Positions 1 through 7,769 of a DNA stretch of 64,000 nucleotides are shown here, piece by piece (position 1 is the stretch's first letter; each line of letters begins with the position of its first letter). The DNA is taken from contig JBLMWU010000214.1 of assembly GCA_050257395.1 (NCBI GenBank), positions 1 through 64,000 of the forward strand, in the 5' to 3' direction. A program made the position numbers and the translations under genes. This DNA comes from JAIRTY01 sp050257395 (GTDB lineage Bacteria; Actinomycetota; Actinomycetes; Streptosporangiales; Streptosporangiaceae). The notes beneath the pieces are model-generated. The model saw only the letters and a program-made list of their open reading frames with translations, did no database searches and was not told the DNA's origin.

Positions 1-15
1 CCCCCCCCCCCCCCC
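1..15. other. poly-C tract at window edge
   Basis: Fourteen or more consecutive C residues open the window. No gene is seen in the first 214 bases apart from this run and a short inverted repeat (TATGAGA at 79-85, TCTCATA at 112-118). The run could be a genuine homopolymer or a contig-edge artefact; the window does not decide. Confidence 0.5.
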
Positions 16-214
16 ACGGCTGCCCGGGCCATCGGCGATTAGCTCTCATTAACACGATTCGCGCGTTTGGGCAGGCTTTATGAGAGGCACGTAAGACAGA
101 CGTTAGAAAGTTCTCATAGTGCGTTTCCGGCCCGGGCCCATGCCGGCGCCGCAATTACTCCTCCCGCATGCCCGGAATTGCCGCCGCCGCGGCCGCCCGC
201 AGAAGCGCGCCGGG

Positions 215-1111
215 TCAGCCGGGCCGTCCTGCCAGGCTGAGCAGGTCGTCCAGGATCTCCCCGAAACTCGTGACGGCCAGGGTGAGATGCCCCTCGCCGG
301 TGAGCAGCCGGGCGCGCGCCCCCGGCACCTGCGCGGCCAGCCACGCCCCGTGCGCCGCGGGCACCATCATGTCCTGGTCCCCCTGCCAGACCGCCACCGG
401 CGCCCCGCCGGGTGCGTCCAGCGCAAAGCCCCAGTCCCGGGCGAACGCCAGGTCGTCGTCCCGCCAGCCGGCCAGCCCGCCCGCCAGCGCCGCCCGCATC
501 GACGCGGCCAGGTACTCCGCGAGCTCCCCGGTCAGCGCGGCCCGGTCGGCCTCCCCCACCAGCCCGCCCAGAGCGGCGGCGACGTCAGCGCCCGACACCG
601 CCCGCAGCCCGTCCGCGGCGGCCGCCAGGAAGCGGGTCAGCGGCTCCTCCCCTGCCGCGGCGGCGGTGAACTCCTCGACGTTCTCCGGGCCCATCCCCGC
701 CAGCCAGTCCAGGCCCGCCGCCCGGCTGGGAGCCACCCCGGCCATGGTCACCGCGGCCAGGCAGCGGCCCGGCAGGAGAAATGCGCAGGCCAGCGCGTGC
801 GGCCCGCCACCCGACCAGCCCGCGGTCACGAACTCCCCGGCGCCCAGCGCGTCCAGCACCGCGGCCACATCGCCCGCCACGTCGGCGACCCGGCGGCCGG
901 GCCAGGGGGCAGAGGCGCCGTAGCCGGGCCGGGCGCACATCACCGTGCGCAGCCCCCGCGCCGCCGCCGCCGCGACCATCGGCCCGAACGCGACCAGCCC
1001 GCCCGGCGTCCCGTTGTGCATGACGAACGGCAGCCCGCTGGCGGGCCCGGCGGTGAGCACCTCCACCTGCCGCCCGCCGTCCGTGCTCACCGTGAACCGC
1101 TCGGCTTCCAC
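215..1111 (-). CDS. alpha/beta hydrolase
   Basis: 298-residue alpha/beta-hydrolase-fold enzyme, probably a cytoplasmic esterase or hydrolase of unknown substrate. Visible signatures: an early HNGTPG oxyanion-type loop (about residues 32-37), a nucleophile elbow GWSGGG near residue 100 with Ser as nucleophile, and a late GEGHLT segment that supplies the catalytic His. There is no signal peptide. The GTG start at 1111 is preceded at good spacing by AAGGTG. It is transcribed away from the methyltransferase gene across a 278-base gap holding a striking palindrome. The family is clear; the substrate cannot be read from the sequence. Confidence 0.85.
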   Translation of the reverse strand: MEAERFTVSTDGGRQVEVLTAGPASGLPFVMHNGTPGGLVAFGPMVAAAAARGLRTVMCARPGYGASAPWPGRRVADVAGDVAAVLDALGAGEFVTAGWSGGGPHALACAFLLPGRCLAAVTMAGVAPSRAAGLDWLAGMGPENVEEFTAAAAGEEPLTRFLAAAADGLRAVSGADVAAALGGLVGEADRAALTGELAEYLAASMRAALAGGLAGWRDDDLAFARDWGFALDAPGGAPVAVWQGDQDMMVPAAHGAWLAAQVPGARARLLTGEGHLTLAVTSFGEILDDLLSLAGRPG

Positions 1112-1260
1112 GGCAGCACCTTACGCGCCCCTGCGATGGGCCGGTGCGCTGGCGATGCGCGGCTGAGGTACCCGGCATCCCGGCCCGGCCGCGGCCGCTG
1201 AGCGCCCCTGGCTAGCCGACGCTGGCCGCCTGGGCCCGCAGGACAGCTTCCATGAGATGG

Positions 1261-1296
1261 ATGTACCAAAGCTGTTACGTAACTGACAAGGTACAT
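1261..1296. promoter_or_regulatory. concentric palindromic operator candidate
   Basis: Two perfect inverted repeats share one centre. The outer arms are ATGTACC (1261-1267) and GGTACAT (1290-1296). The inner 10-base palindrome GTTACGTAAC is at 1274-1283, with exactly 6 bases between arm and core on both sides. The site lies in the otherwise empty region between the divergent hydrolase and methyltransferase genes. This geometry suits a dimeric or double-dimeric repressor, but no regulator gene is adjacent. Confidence 0.5.
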
Positions 1297-1389
1297 AAGC
1301 AACCGGACGGGCCGGCCGCTGGCGGCGATGCCCAGGCTGCTCGCCGAACGCCACCCCCCTGGCGGCCAGGCAGCTGCTTCACTTAGCCC

Positions 1390-2259
1390 ATGACCGCTGG
1401 GCCGCTGGAGATCACAGACCTGCTGTGGCCGGTGGACGCCGACGGCGCGCGGCTGCCCGCGCTGCGGGCCGGGGTGCTGGGGCAGCTGGCCGGCCGCGGC
1501 CAGCACCGGGCCGCCCGGATCGTGGCGCGGATGCCGGCCGCGGGCGGGCTGCTTGACCCCGGCTACCTGGACACGCTCGCGGTCCGGGTGCACTGCGAGC
1601 TGCAGCGGCTCAGTGAGGAGCTGCAGCTCGGCCGCAGGATCGCCGCGCTGCTCGGCCCGCTCACCGCCGGGCTCCGCCGGGAGGCACCGGGAGCGCCGGT
1701 GCGGGTGGTGGACGTCGGCTGTGGGCTTGGCTACGTCGTGCGCTCAATGGCCGCGGTCTCGGCGCTCGGGCCGGGCGTGGAGCTGGTGGGCGTGGACGTG
1801 AATCCGGTGCTGGCCGCGGAGGCGGCCAGGCTGGCCAGGCTGGAAGGGCTGGACTGCCGGTTCACCTGCGGCGACGCGCTCAAGCCGGGGGGCGCGGTAG
1901 CGGACCCCGCCCGGACCGTGATCATCTCCAGCGGCCTGCTGCACCACCTGCCCGCGGCCGGGCTGCCGGAATTCTTCGCGGCCCAGGGACGGCTGGGCGT
2001 CGCGGCGTTCGCGCACTGGGACATCGCCCCGTGCCTGTGGTCCACGCTCGGCGCCTGGGTGTTCCATCAGGCGCGGATGCGGGAAGCGGTCTCCCGCCAC
2101 GACGGCGTGCTGTCGGCCCGGCGCGCCCACCCGGCGGCCGTTCTGCGGGCAGCGGCGCAGGCGGGTGCACCCGGCTATCAGGTCCGCGTGCTGGAAGGCC
2201 CCCGGTGGCGGCCCCGGGCGCTGGACGTGCTGCGCCCGGTCGTGGGAACCCGGGCATGA
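1390..2259 (+). CDS. class I SAM-dependent methyltransferase
   Basis: 289-residue protein with a Rossmann methyltransferase core. The SAM-binding motif I reads VVDVGCGLGYVVR (about residues 105-117), followed by an acidic strand end VGVDVN and a later ISSGLLHHLP motif typical of class I enzymes. The first 90 residues are helical and probably form a substrate lid. The substrate is unknown. Its stop codon overlaps the start of the next gene (ATGA), so the two are translationally coupled. The ATG at 1390 lacks a strong Shine-Dalgarno sequence. Confidence 0.8.
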   Translation: MTAGPLEITDLLWPVDADGARLPALRAGVLGQLAGRGQHRAARIVARMPAAGGLLDPGYLDTLAVRVHCELQRLSEELQLGRRIAALLGPLTAGLRREAPGAPVRVVDVGCGLGYVVRSMAAVSALGPGVELVGVDVNPVLAAEAARLARLEGLDCRFTCGDALKPGGAVADPARTVIISSGLLHHLPAAGLPEFFAAQGRLGVAAFAHWDIAPCLWSTLGAWVFHQARMREAVSRHDGVLSARRAHPAAVLRAAAQAGAPGYQVRVLEGPRWRPRALDVLRPVVGTRA

Positions 2260-2771
2260 CCGCGGCGGCCGCCGCCGCGCTGATCGCGCTGGCCCTGCTG
2301 GACGGCGCGTTCGCCGGGTTCCGCTCCTCGGTTGGGCGGACCGGTCTCATCAGCCACCGCGCGGCCGACCGGCTGGCGGCGCGCCGCGGCGCCAGCCTGG
2401 TGTGCCTGCTGCTGGCCCCGGTGACGGCTCTGGTCAGCGCCGACGTCACCGTTCATCCGGCCAGGACCGCCGTGTACACCCGGGCCGGGGAGGCGATGCT
2501 GGCCGTCTACGGCCCGTACGCAGCGGTCGTGCTGGCCGCGCTCGGCTGCTACGCGGTGCTGGGCTGGCGGCAGCGCTACCTGGCGTCGGCGGTGATCCTC
2601 GGGCCGCTGACGCTGCTGCGGCCGGCCGTGGCTGTCGCCGGCGCCGTCCTCGCCGCCGTGGCCACCCACGACGGCGGCGCAGCCGTGTGCGCAGTGCTGG
2701 CCGTCGTCGCGGTGCTCGCCGTGGAGCCGGCCGCGGACCGCCGCTGGTACACGCCGCGGCCGGGCCGCTGA
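2256..2771 (+). CDS. small integral membrane protein
   Basis: 171-residue membrane protein with about four hydrophobic segments: a start stretch rich in Ala/Leu, LVCLLLAPVTALVSA, YAAVVLAALGCYAVLG and a long Val/Ala run near the C-terminus. The ATG start overlaps the methyltransferase stop by 4 bases, so the pair forms an operon. No enzymatic motif is visible and I do not recognise the family. The protein may anchor or assist the methyltransferase, but that rests only on coupling. Confidence 0.7.
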   Translation: MTAAAAAALIALALLDGAFAGFRSSVGRTGLISHRAADRLAARRGASLVCLLLAPVTALVSADVTVHPARTAVYTRAGEAMLAVYGPYAAVVLAALGCYAVLGWRQRYLASAVILGPLTLLRPAVAVAGAVLAAVATHDGGAAVCAVLAVVAVLAVEPAADRRWYTPRPGR

Positions 2772-2792
2772 CCGGCCCGGCCGGCCCAGGGG

Positions 2793-3440
2793 TCAGCCGT
2801 CCTCGACGACGATGCCCAGGCTGGCGGCCAGCAGCGGCGCCATGTCCAGGAGCTGGGCGGTGGTCACGATCGCGCCGCGCAGCGCGGGCGGGTCGATGAT
2901 GATGCCGAGTTCGGCTCCCCGCAGGTCCACCTTGTCCAGCGTGACCCGGCTGAAATCGGTCCCGCTCAGCCGGCAGCCGGGGAACGCGGTCCGGGTGAGG
3001 GCCGCGCCGGCGAAGTCCACGTCCTTGAGCACGCAGTTCTCGAACGTGACGTCGGTCAGCTGCGCGTCGCGGAAGTTCACCGAGTCGAGCTTGCAGCCGC
3101 GCAGGGTCACCCGCCGCAGCCGGGCCGCGAACGCCTCCACCCCGGCGGCCACGCAGCTGTCGAACGTCACGTCCGCCCAGCCGGTTTCGGCCAGGCTGGT
3201 CGCGATCAGGCGGACATCGCGCAGCAGCACATCGCTGAACCGGGCCCGGCGCAGCTTCGCGTCCTGCACCGACACCTGGGTGAAGGCGCACTCCACGAAG
3301 CCGCTGCCGCCCGCGTCGTCGCCCTCGAAGGTCAGCCCGTCGAAGTGGGCGCACTCGTACTGCTCCGCGGATGCCAGCCCACCCTCATGGGTGGTGAGCA
3401 CCTCGGCGAACGGCAGGTCGCTCAGCTCACGCCACGCCAC
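2793..3440 (-). CDS. pentapeptide repeat protein
   Basis: 215-residue protein with degenerate A(D/N)LxX-type pentapeptide repeats across most of its length, e.g. runs such as VDLRGAELG and FENCVLKDVDFAGA. These fold as a right-handed quadrilateral beta-helix. Some family members mimic DNA and protect gyrase (MfpA/Qnr type); nothing here proves that role. The GTG start at 3440 has GAGGGG upstream. It sits 26 bases after the thioredoxin gene on the same strand and is probably the third gene of the merR-thioredoxin operon. Confidence 0.8.
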   Translation of the reverse strand: MAWRELSDLPFAEVLTTHEGGLASAEQYECAHFDGLTFEGDDAGGSGFVECAFTQVSVQDAKLRRARFSDVLLRDVRLIATSLAETGWADVTFDSCVAAGVEAFAARLRRVTLRGCKLDSVNFRDAQLTDVTFENCVLKDVDFAGAALTRTAFPGCRLSGTDFSRVTLDKVDLRGAELGIIIDPPALRGAIVTTAQLLDMAPLLAASLGIVVEDG

Positions 3441-3466
3441 GGTGCCCCCTCACGACGGCTGGACGG

Positions 3467-3814
3467 TCAGCGTCCCATCGTGGCATGCGGCTGCAGGTGT
3501 TCGGCGAACTCCCGCAGCATGCCGGACCTGGACCTGGCGCCTATCACCTGCGTGACCACCTCGCCGCCCGCGAACAGGCTGGTCGTCGGGACGTGCAGGA
3601 TCTGGTACCGCGCCGCGGTGCGCGGGTTCTCGTCCACGTTCATCTTCACCAGCTCGACCCGGCCGGCGTACTCGGCCGCGATCGCGTCCAGCACCGGGCC
3701 CAGCTGGCGGCAGGGCCCGCACCATTCGGCCCAGAACTCCACGATCACCGGGCCGGGCCGCTCCAGCACCCCGGCCTGGAAGGACTCGTCGGTCACGGTC
3801 CTGGCTGTGCTCAT
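3467..3814 (-). CDS. thioredoxin
   Basis: 115-residue thioredoxin with the active site WCGPC (about residues 31-35), the cis-proline motif VPTT and the following FAGGEVV strand. It is the usual thioredoxin length with no signal peptide, so it is cytoplasmic and expected to reduce protein disulfides. Its ATG overlaps the stop codon of the upstream MerR-type regulator by 4 bases. Expression is therefore probably controlled by that regulator, in line with a thiol or metal stress role. Confidence 0.92.
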   Translation of the reverse strand: MSTARTVTDESFQAGVLERPGPVIVEFWAEWCGPCRQLGPVLDAIAAEYAGRVELVKMNVDENPRTAARYQILHVPTTSLFAGGEVVTQVIGARSRSGMLREFAEHLQPHATMGR

Positions 3815-4254
3815 GACGCTGCTCCTTGCTCCGTGATGCGGAAGATCGCGGGCCTGGCGGCCGTGGCAGCCTCACCCAGCTGCAGGGCGGCGCAGGCGTT
3901 GCTGTCACCGTGCTCGCAGATCTGGACCAGCCTGCGCAGCCGGTCCTGCAGCCGGGCCAGCCCGGCGATCTGCTCGCCGATTGCGGCCAGCTTGGCTTCC
4001 GCGGCCCGGACGATGTCACCGGCCGGGCCGCCCTCCGCGGCCCCGAGCAGGTCACGGATCTCGGCGACGGTGAACCCGAGCGACCGGGCCCGGCGGATGA
4101 ACGCCAGCCGCTGCGCGTCCCCGTCGGTGTACTCGCGGAACCCGGAGCCTGCGCGCTCGGGCAGCGGCAGCAGGCCCTGGCGCTGGTAGTACCGGACCGT
4201 CTCGACGCCGACGCCCTCCCCGGCGGCGAGCTTCCCGATCGTCAACCCTGCCAT
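3811..4254 (-). CDS. MerR family transcriptional regulator
   Basis: 147-residue MerR protein. The N-terminal winged helix reads TIGKLAAGEGVGVETVRYYQ, with the family's YY-Q-GLL-P-R pattern. A long dimerisation helix follows, and the C-terminal effector loop contains CEHGDSNC-like cysteines (ICEHG..NACAAL) resembling the metal-binding end of mercury-type MerR. The Cys of MerR at the start of the dimer helix (Cys82 equivalent) is not seen, so mercury specificity is not assured. The ATG at 4254 was chosen over a longer reading because it lies just downstream of a MerR-type promoter. It is coupled to thioredoxin. Confidence 0.88.
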   Translation of the reverse strand: MAGLTIGKLAAGEGVGVETVRYYQRQGLLPLPERAGSGFREYTDGDAQRLAFIRRARSLGFTVAEIRDLLGAAEGGPAGDIVRAAEAKLAAIGEQIAGLARLQDRLRRLVQICEHGDSNACAALQLGEAATAARPAIFRITEQGAAS

Positions 4255-4262
4255 GACCCGCA

Positions 4263-4293
4263 AGCTAGCAGCCGTACCGCGGTACGGAGTCAA
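4263..4293 (-). promoter_or_regulatory. MerR-type promoter with 19-bp spacer and operator
   Basis: On the minus strand, -35 TTGACT (4293-4288) and -10 CTAGCT (4268-4263) are separated by 19 bases. The spacer contains the perfect palindrome CCGTACCGCGGTACGG (4272-4287). An over-long 19-bp spacer with the operator between the boxes is the defining layout of MerR-activated promoters. The half-sites match the CCGTAC/GTACGG of classical mer operators as I recall them. The ATG at 4254 begins only 8 bases after the -10, so the transcript should be leaderless or nearly so. Confidence 0.82.
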
Positions 4294-4451
4294 GTCCGGG
4301 CGCTGGCCGGATGACCCGGCCCGCCGCCGCCGCAGGGGATGTCAGGTTGGCGCGGCCGCGGCGGCGGGCCGGCCGGGAGCCGTCCCGGTAGTGACAGCCC
4401 TCCCGGCGCGGCGCTAACGTGTGGCCCCGGTGAACTCACCGGGGGGTGGGC

Positions 4452-4910
4452 ATGGACCTCTTCGAGTGCGAGGCCACGTTCGAGGCTGACCCGGCCGCTG
4501 TCTGGGCGGTATGGACCGATGTGGCCCGCTGGCCCGAGTGGGATGTCAGCAAGGAGGTCGCCCGGCTGGACGGGCCGTTCGCGCCTGGGGTCTCCGGCTG
4601 GGCCAAGCAGCGCGCCAATCTGGGCGGCTCGTTCACCATCACCCTGGTGGACCCGGGCCGGCGGTGGGTGAGCGAGTGCCCCCTGCCGTTAGGCAAGGTC
4701 GTCTTCGACCACCTGCTGGAGCCGCTCACCGGCGGGCGGGTCCGGGTCGTCAAGAAGGTCGGGGTGCACGGCGGCTTCGCGCCACTGCTGCGCCTGTTCG
4801 CGCCCAGAATGCGCAGCGACATCGCCGGGTCCCTGGCCGCCCTGGGCTGCCAGGCCGCTGGCCGGCCGCAGCCCGGCCAGCCGCCCGCGGGCTCACGCCG
4901 CCGCGCCTGA
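4452..4910 (+). CDS. SRPBCC (polyketide cyclase/START-like) protein
   Basis: 152-residue START-like-fold protein. The N-terminal half has the family pattern FEADPAAVWAVWTDVARWPEW followed by a strand-rich region and a C-terminal helix (RMRSDIAGSLAAL). Such proteins bind small hydrophobic ligands in a helix-grip cavity, and some act as cyclases or dehydratases. The ATG at 4452 sits 5 bases after a GGGGGG stretch; a GTG at 4446 is the alternative. It is divergent from the merR operon. The ligand is unknown. Confidence 0.75.
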   Translation: MDLFECEATFEADPAAVWAVWTDVARWPEWDVSKEVARLDGPFAPGVSGWAKQRANLGGSFTITLVDPGRRWVSECPLPLGKVVFDHLLEPLTGGRVRVVKKVGVHGGFAPLLRLFAPRMRSDIAGSLAALGCQAAGRPQPGQPPAGSRRRA

Positions 4911-4945
4911 CCGCGGGCGGGCCCCTGGCGCCGCCGCGCTCGCCG

Positions 4946-6124
4946 TCATGCTCGCCTGATCGCCGGCAGAGGTGCAGCCCCGAGCAGTCCCGGCAGGCGG
5001 CCCACTGGGAAGCCGGGGCTGCGGTGGCCGTCCCGGCCGGTCATGGTGCGCGCCGCCACCAGCGCGTTGAGGACGCTCTCCTCCACGCACTGCACCACCG
5101 CCTCGTACAGGGCGTCCATCAGCCCCCACGGGACGAACTCCAGGCTCGGCAGCGGATCCGGCACCGCGCCGGCCGCGTCGATGGCGCTGTCCAGCGCCCC
5201 CGCGTTGCTGGCGGAGAACGCCAGGAACAGGTCACCGGAGAAGTGGCTGCCGGTGGTGCCGGTGCGGGCCAGGCCGAGCGGCACCCGGCGGGCCAGCGCC
5301 TTGCACTGCCCCGGCAGCAGCGGCGCGTCCGTGGCGACGATGGTGATGCAGGACCCGGCCCCGGGCGGGGCGAGCCAGGCCGTGTCCTCCATCGGGTTGT
5401 CCGCGGCGAGCACCTCGCCCAGCCGCCGGCCCGCGATCACCAGCTCGCGGCGGCTGCCGAAGTTCGCCTGCATCAGCGTGCCCACCGTGTACGTCCGGCT
5501 GCCGAGCGGCACCAGCCGTGACGCAGTCCCCGTTCCCCCTTTGAATCCATAGCAGTTCATGCCGGTACCGCCGCCGACCGAGCCTTCGGCCAGCGGTCCG
5601 GTGCCGGCCCTGTCCAGGGCGGCCATGGCGGTCGCGGGGGTGACGTGCGGCCCGTTGATGTCGTTGAGGTAGCCGTCCCAGGTCTCCGCGACCACCGGCA
5701 GATGCCACCGGGCGGCGAGCCGGGGGTGCTGGCGGATCGACCACTCGATGATCCCGCGGTGCACCGGCCCCACCGCGTGGGTGTTGGTGAGGCCGACCGG
5801 CAGGGACAGCGCGCCGGTCTCCTCCAGCCAGGCGGTGCCGGTCATCTCGCCGTTGCCGTTGAGCGAGTGCCAGCCGGCCGGGCAGGACCGGCCCACGCCG
5901 GCCCTGCCGAGCGGGAGCACCGCGGTCACCCCGGTCCGCACCGGGCCCCGGCCCGGCACCAGCGGCCCGTCCCCGGCGACGAGGGTGGCGTAGCCGACCT
6001 CCACCCCCGGCACGTCGGTGACCGCGTTCCACCGCCCCGGCTCGCCCTGGCAGGGGACGCCCAGGTCGCGGGCACGGGGCGGGGTGGCGGCGGGGGAACC
6101 CGCCGCCTCAGTGGGCTGACTCAT
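4946..6124 (-). CDS. P1 family (DmpA/BapA-type) aminopeptidase
   Basis: 392-residue S58/P1 peptidase, a self-processing N-terminal-nucleophile enzyme related to the L-aminopeptidase/D-esterase DmpA and beta-peptidyl aminopeptidase BapA. Family blocks seen: GVTAVLP, TNTHAVG, SVGGGTGMNCYGFKGGTGTASR and the beta-chain start AG-SCITIVATDAPLLP. Ser258, directly after Gly, is the expected nucleophile and autocleavage point, matching Gly249-Ser250 of DmpA. Its start overlaps the end of the upstream APC transporter gene by 17 bases, so import and hydrolysis of an amino-acid amide or short peptide are probably linked. Confidence 0.88.
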   Translation of the reverse strand: MSQPTEAAGSPAATPPRARDLGVPCQGEPGRWNAVTDVPGVEVGYATLVAGDGPLVPGRGPVRTGVTAVLPLGRAGVGRSCPAGWHSLNGNGEMTGTAWLEETGALSLPVGLTNTHAVGPVHRGIIEWSIRQHPRLAARWHLPVVAETWDGYLNDINGPHVTPATAMAALDRAGTGPLAEGSVGGGTGMNCYGFKGGTGTASRLVPLGSRTYTVGTLMQANFGSRRELVIAGRRLGEVLAADNPMEDTAWLAPPGAGSCITIVATDAPLLPGQCKALARRVPLGLARTGTTGSHFSGDLFLAFSASNAGALDSAIDAAGAVPDPLPSLEFVPWGLMDALYEAVVQCVEESVLNALVAARTMTGRDGHRSPGFPVGRLPGLLGAAPLPAIRRA

Positions 6125-7628
6125 GGCTCCCCGGTGCGTCGATCTCCAGTATCGGACCCATCAGTATGCCGCCCGGCTCGGCTGTGGCTTGCTCGGCGGG
6201 CGCGTGCTCGTCATGCGGGGCCGCGGGCATGGTCCACCGGGTGCCGCGCTGGCGGTGCAGGTAGGCGTAGTAGTAGGCGTACCCGGCGGCGAGCGCGCCG
6301 GCCGCGATGATCACCTGCCACGGGTTGGCGAGCCACAGCTCGTAGGTGACGTAGCCGAGGGCCGCGATCACGGCCACCGGCGCCAGCGGCCACCAGGGCA
6401 TCCGGTAGCGGGCGTGGGCGGTCGTCCCGTTGCGGCGGCCGGCGATGGCCGACAGCGCCACGATCAGGTAGAGCGCGACCAGGGTCGCGCCGGTGGCCGT
6501 GATCAGCGCGTTCAGCGGGACGAGCGCGCCCACCACCGCCGCGGCCGCGCCGACCAGCAGGGTCGCGGTGACCGGTGTCTGCAGCCTCGGGTGCACGTAG
6601 GCCAGGGCCCTGCTGACCGCGTCCGGGTAGGCCCGGTCCCGCGCCGACCCGAACACGGTGCGCCCGGCCTGCAGGGTGATGGCGACCACCGCGTTGATGA
6701 TCGCCAGCGCGATGCCCAGGCTCACGATCGTGTTCACGGCCGTGCCCGCGCGGGCGGTCACGAAGTACTGCATGGGCGCGGGGCTGCCGATCAGCCTGGC
6801 CAGGTCAGGGGCGCCCAGGATGACCGCGGTGGTGGGGATCAGCTCCGCCGCGACGGTGATCGCCAGCGACCACATGATGGCGCGGGCGATGCCGCGGGAG
6901 GCGTTGCGGGTCTCCTCCGCGAAGTACACGGCGGCGCCGTAGCCGTTGTAGGCGAAGATCGCGGTGGCGGTCTGCGCGGCGACCAGCCCGAGGCCGGCCG
7001 AGACCAGGGTGCCGCTGCCGCCCACGGCCTGCGCGTGGAACAGGGTTGTCACCGGCCTGGACACGTGGAAGACGCCCAGCAGGGTGAGCACCACCAGGGC
7101 CGCCATCTCCAGCACCAGGAACGTCCCGGTCACCCAGGCGTTGGTGCGGATGTTCGCCACGGCGAGGATGGCGCACACCGCGATCACCGCGACCCCGGCC
7201 CACTTGGAGTCGGCGCCGGAGACCGCGGCGGCCAGGTACTGGCCGGTGCCCAGGGCGATGACGGCGATGATCAGGACCAGGCTCAGCGCGTTCATCAGGA
7301 ACAGCGCGAAGCCGGTGCTCTTGCCGAGAACCCGGGCGGCGAAGGAGTACTCGCCGCCGGCGATCGGGAACGCCGACGACAGCTCGGCGTAGCAGAAGGC
7401 CATGAAGATCCCGACCACCGCGGCCGCGGTGAAGGCCAGGAACGACGCTCCGCCGATGGCCGCCAGCACGGCCGGGATGATGATGAACACGCTGGAAGCG
7501 GGCGTCACCGATGACAGCGTGATGAGGACGTTGCCGCGCAGCGACAGCGAGCGGGACAGCTCCTGCGGGTACTGTTCGGCGGCCGGGCCGGCCGGGGCCG
7601 GCGCGGGCAGCGGGTGGTCAGCGCTCAT
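6108..7628 (-). CDS. APC superfamily amino acid permease
   Basis: 506-residue permease with about 12 hydrophobic helices and the APC-type first-helix region SSVTPASSVFIIIPAVLA, plus FAYNGYGAAVYFAEETRNASRGIARA in the middle (cytoplasmic loop E-E-T pattern). It should transport an amino acid or related amine at the cytoplasmic membrane. The C-terminal tail of about 60 residues is hydrophilic. It is the first gene of a transporter-peptidase operon whose promoter region carries the 7649-7677 palindrome shared with the divergent TetR gene, so repression by that TetR protein is likely. Confidence 0.87.
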   Translation of the reverse strand: MSADHPLPAPAPAGPAAEQYPQELSRSLSLRGNVLITLSSVTPASSVFIIIPAVLAAIGGASFLAFTAAAVVGIFMAFCYAELSSAFPIAGGEYSFAARVLGKSTGFALFLMNALSLVLIIAVIALGTGQYLAAAVSGADSKWAGVAVIAVCAILAVANIRTNAWVTGTFLVLEMAALVVLTLLGVFHVSRPVTTLFHAQAVGGSGTLVSAGLGLVAAQTATAIFAYNGYGAAVYFAEETRNASRGIARAIMWSLAITVAAELIPTTAVILGAPDLARLIGSPAPMQYFVTARAGTAVNTIVSLGIALAIINAVVAITLQAGRTVFGSARDRAYPDAVSRALAYVHPRLQTPVTATLLVGAAAAVVGALVPLNALITATGATLVALYLIVALSAIAGRRNGTTAHARYRMPWWPLAPVAVIAALGYVTYELWLANPWQVIIAAGALAAGYAYYYAYLHRQRGTRWTMPAAPHDEHAPAEQATAEPGGILMGPILEIDAPGSHESAH

Positions 7629-7648
7629 GGCTTCCTCGTCCTGCCGAA

Positions 7649-7677
7649 GTTATTTGTCGATACATTCGACGAATAAC
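7649..7677. promoter_or_regulatory. TetR-type operator palindrome
   Basis: Inverted repeat with 12-base arms, one mismatch and a 5-base centre (TACAT): arm GTTATTTGTCGA at 7649-7660 and arm TCGACGAATAAC at 7666-7677. It lies 21 bases upstream of the permease start in the 141-base region separating it from the TetR gene. It is noticeably AT-rich for this genome. The size and position fit autoregulation and repression by the neighbouring TetR protein. Confidence 0.7.
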
Positions 7678-7769
7678 GTCTCGCCTGTCAAGGGCGGCAG
7701 CGGTACCTTTTTCCCGTCGGGCGCAGCGGATGGCGCTGCGCCCCGCCCCCGGCCCGGAGGTCCGTCCCC

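Noticed and set aside
119..1201. Long open frame on the plus strand over the hydrolase
   Set aside because: Arg/Pro/Gly-rich with no motif; a shadow of the hydrolase gene in high-GC DNA.
6123..7514. 463-codon plus-strand frame opposite the permease
   Set aside because: Composition (Gly/Arg/Asp/His-rich) and lack of motifs mark it as antisense of the APC permease.
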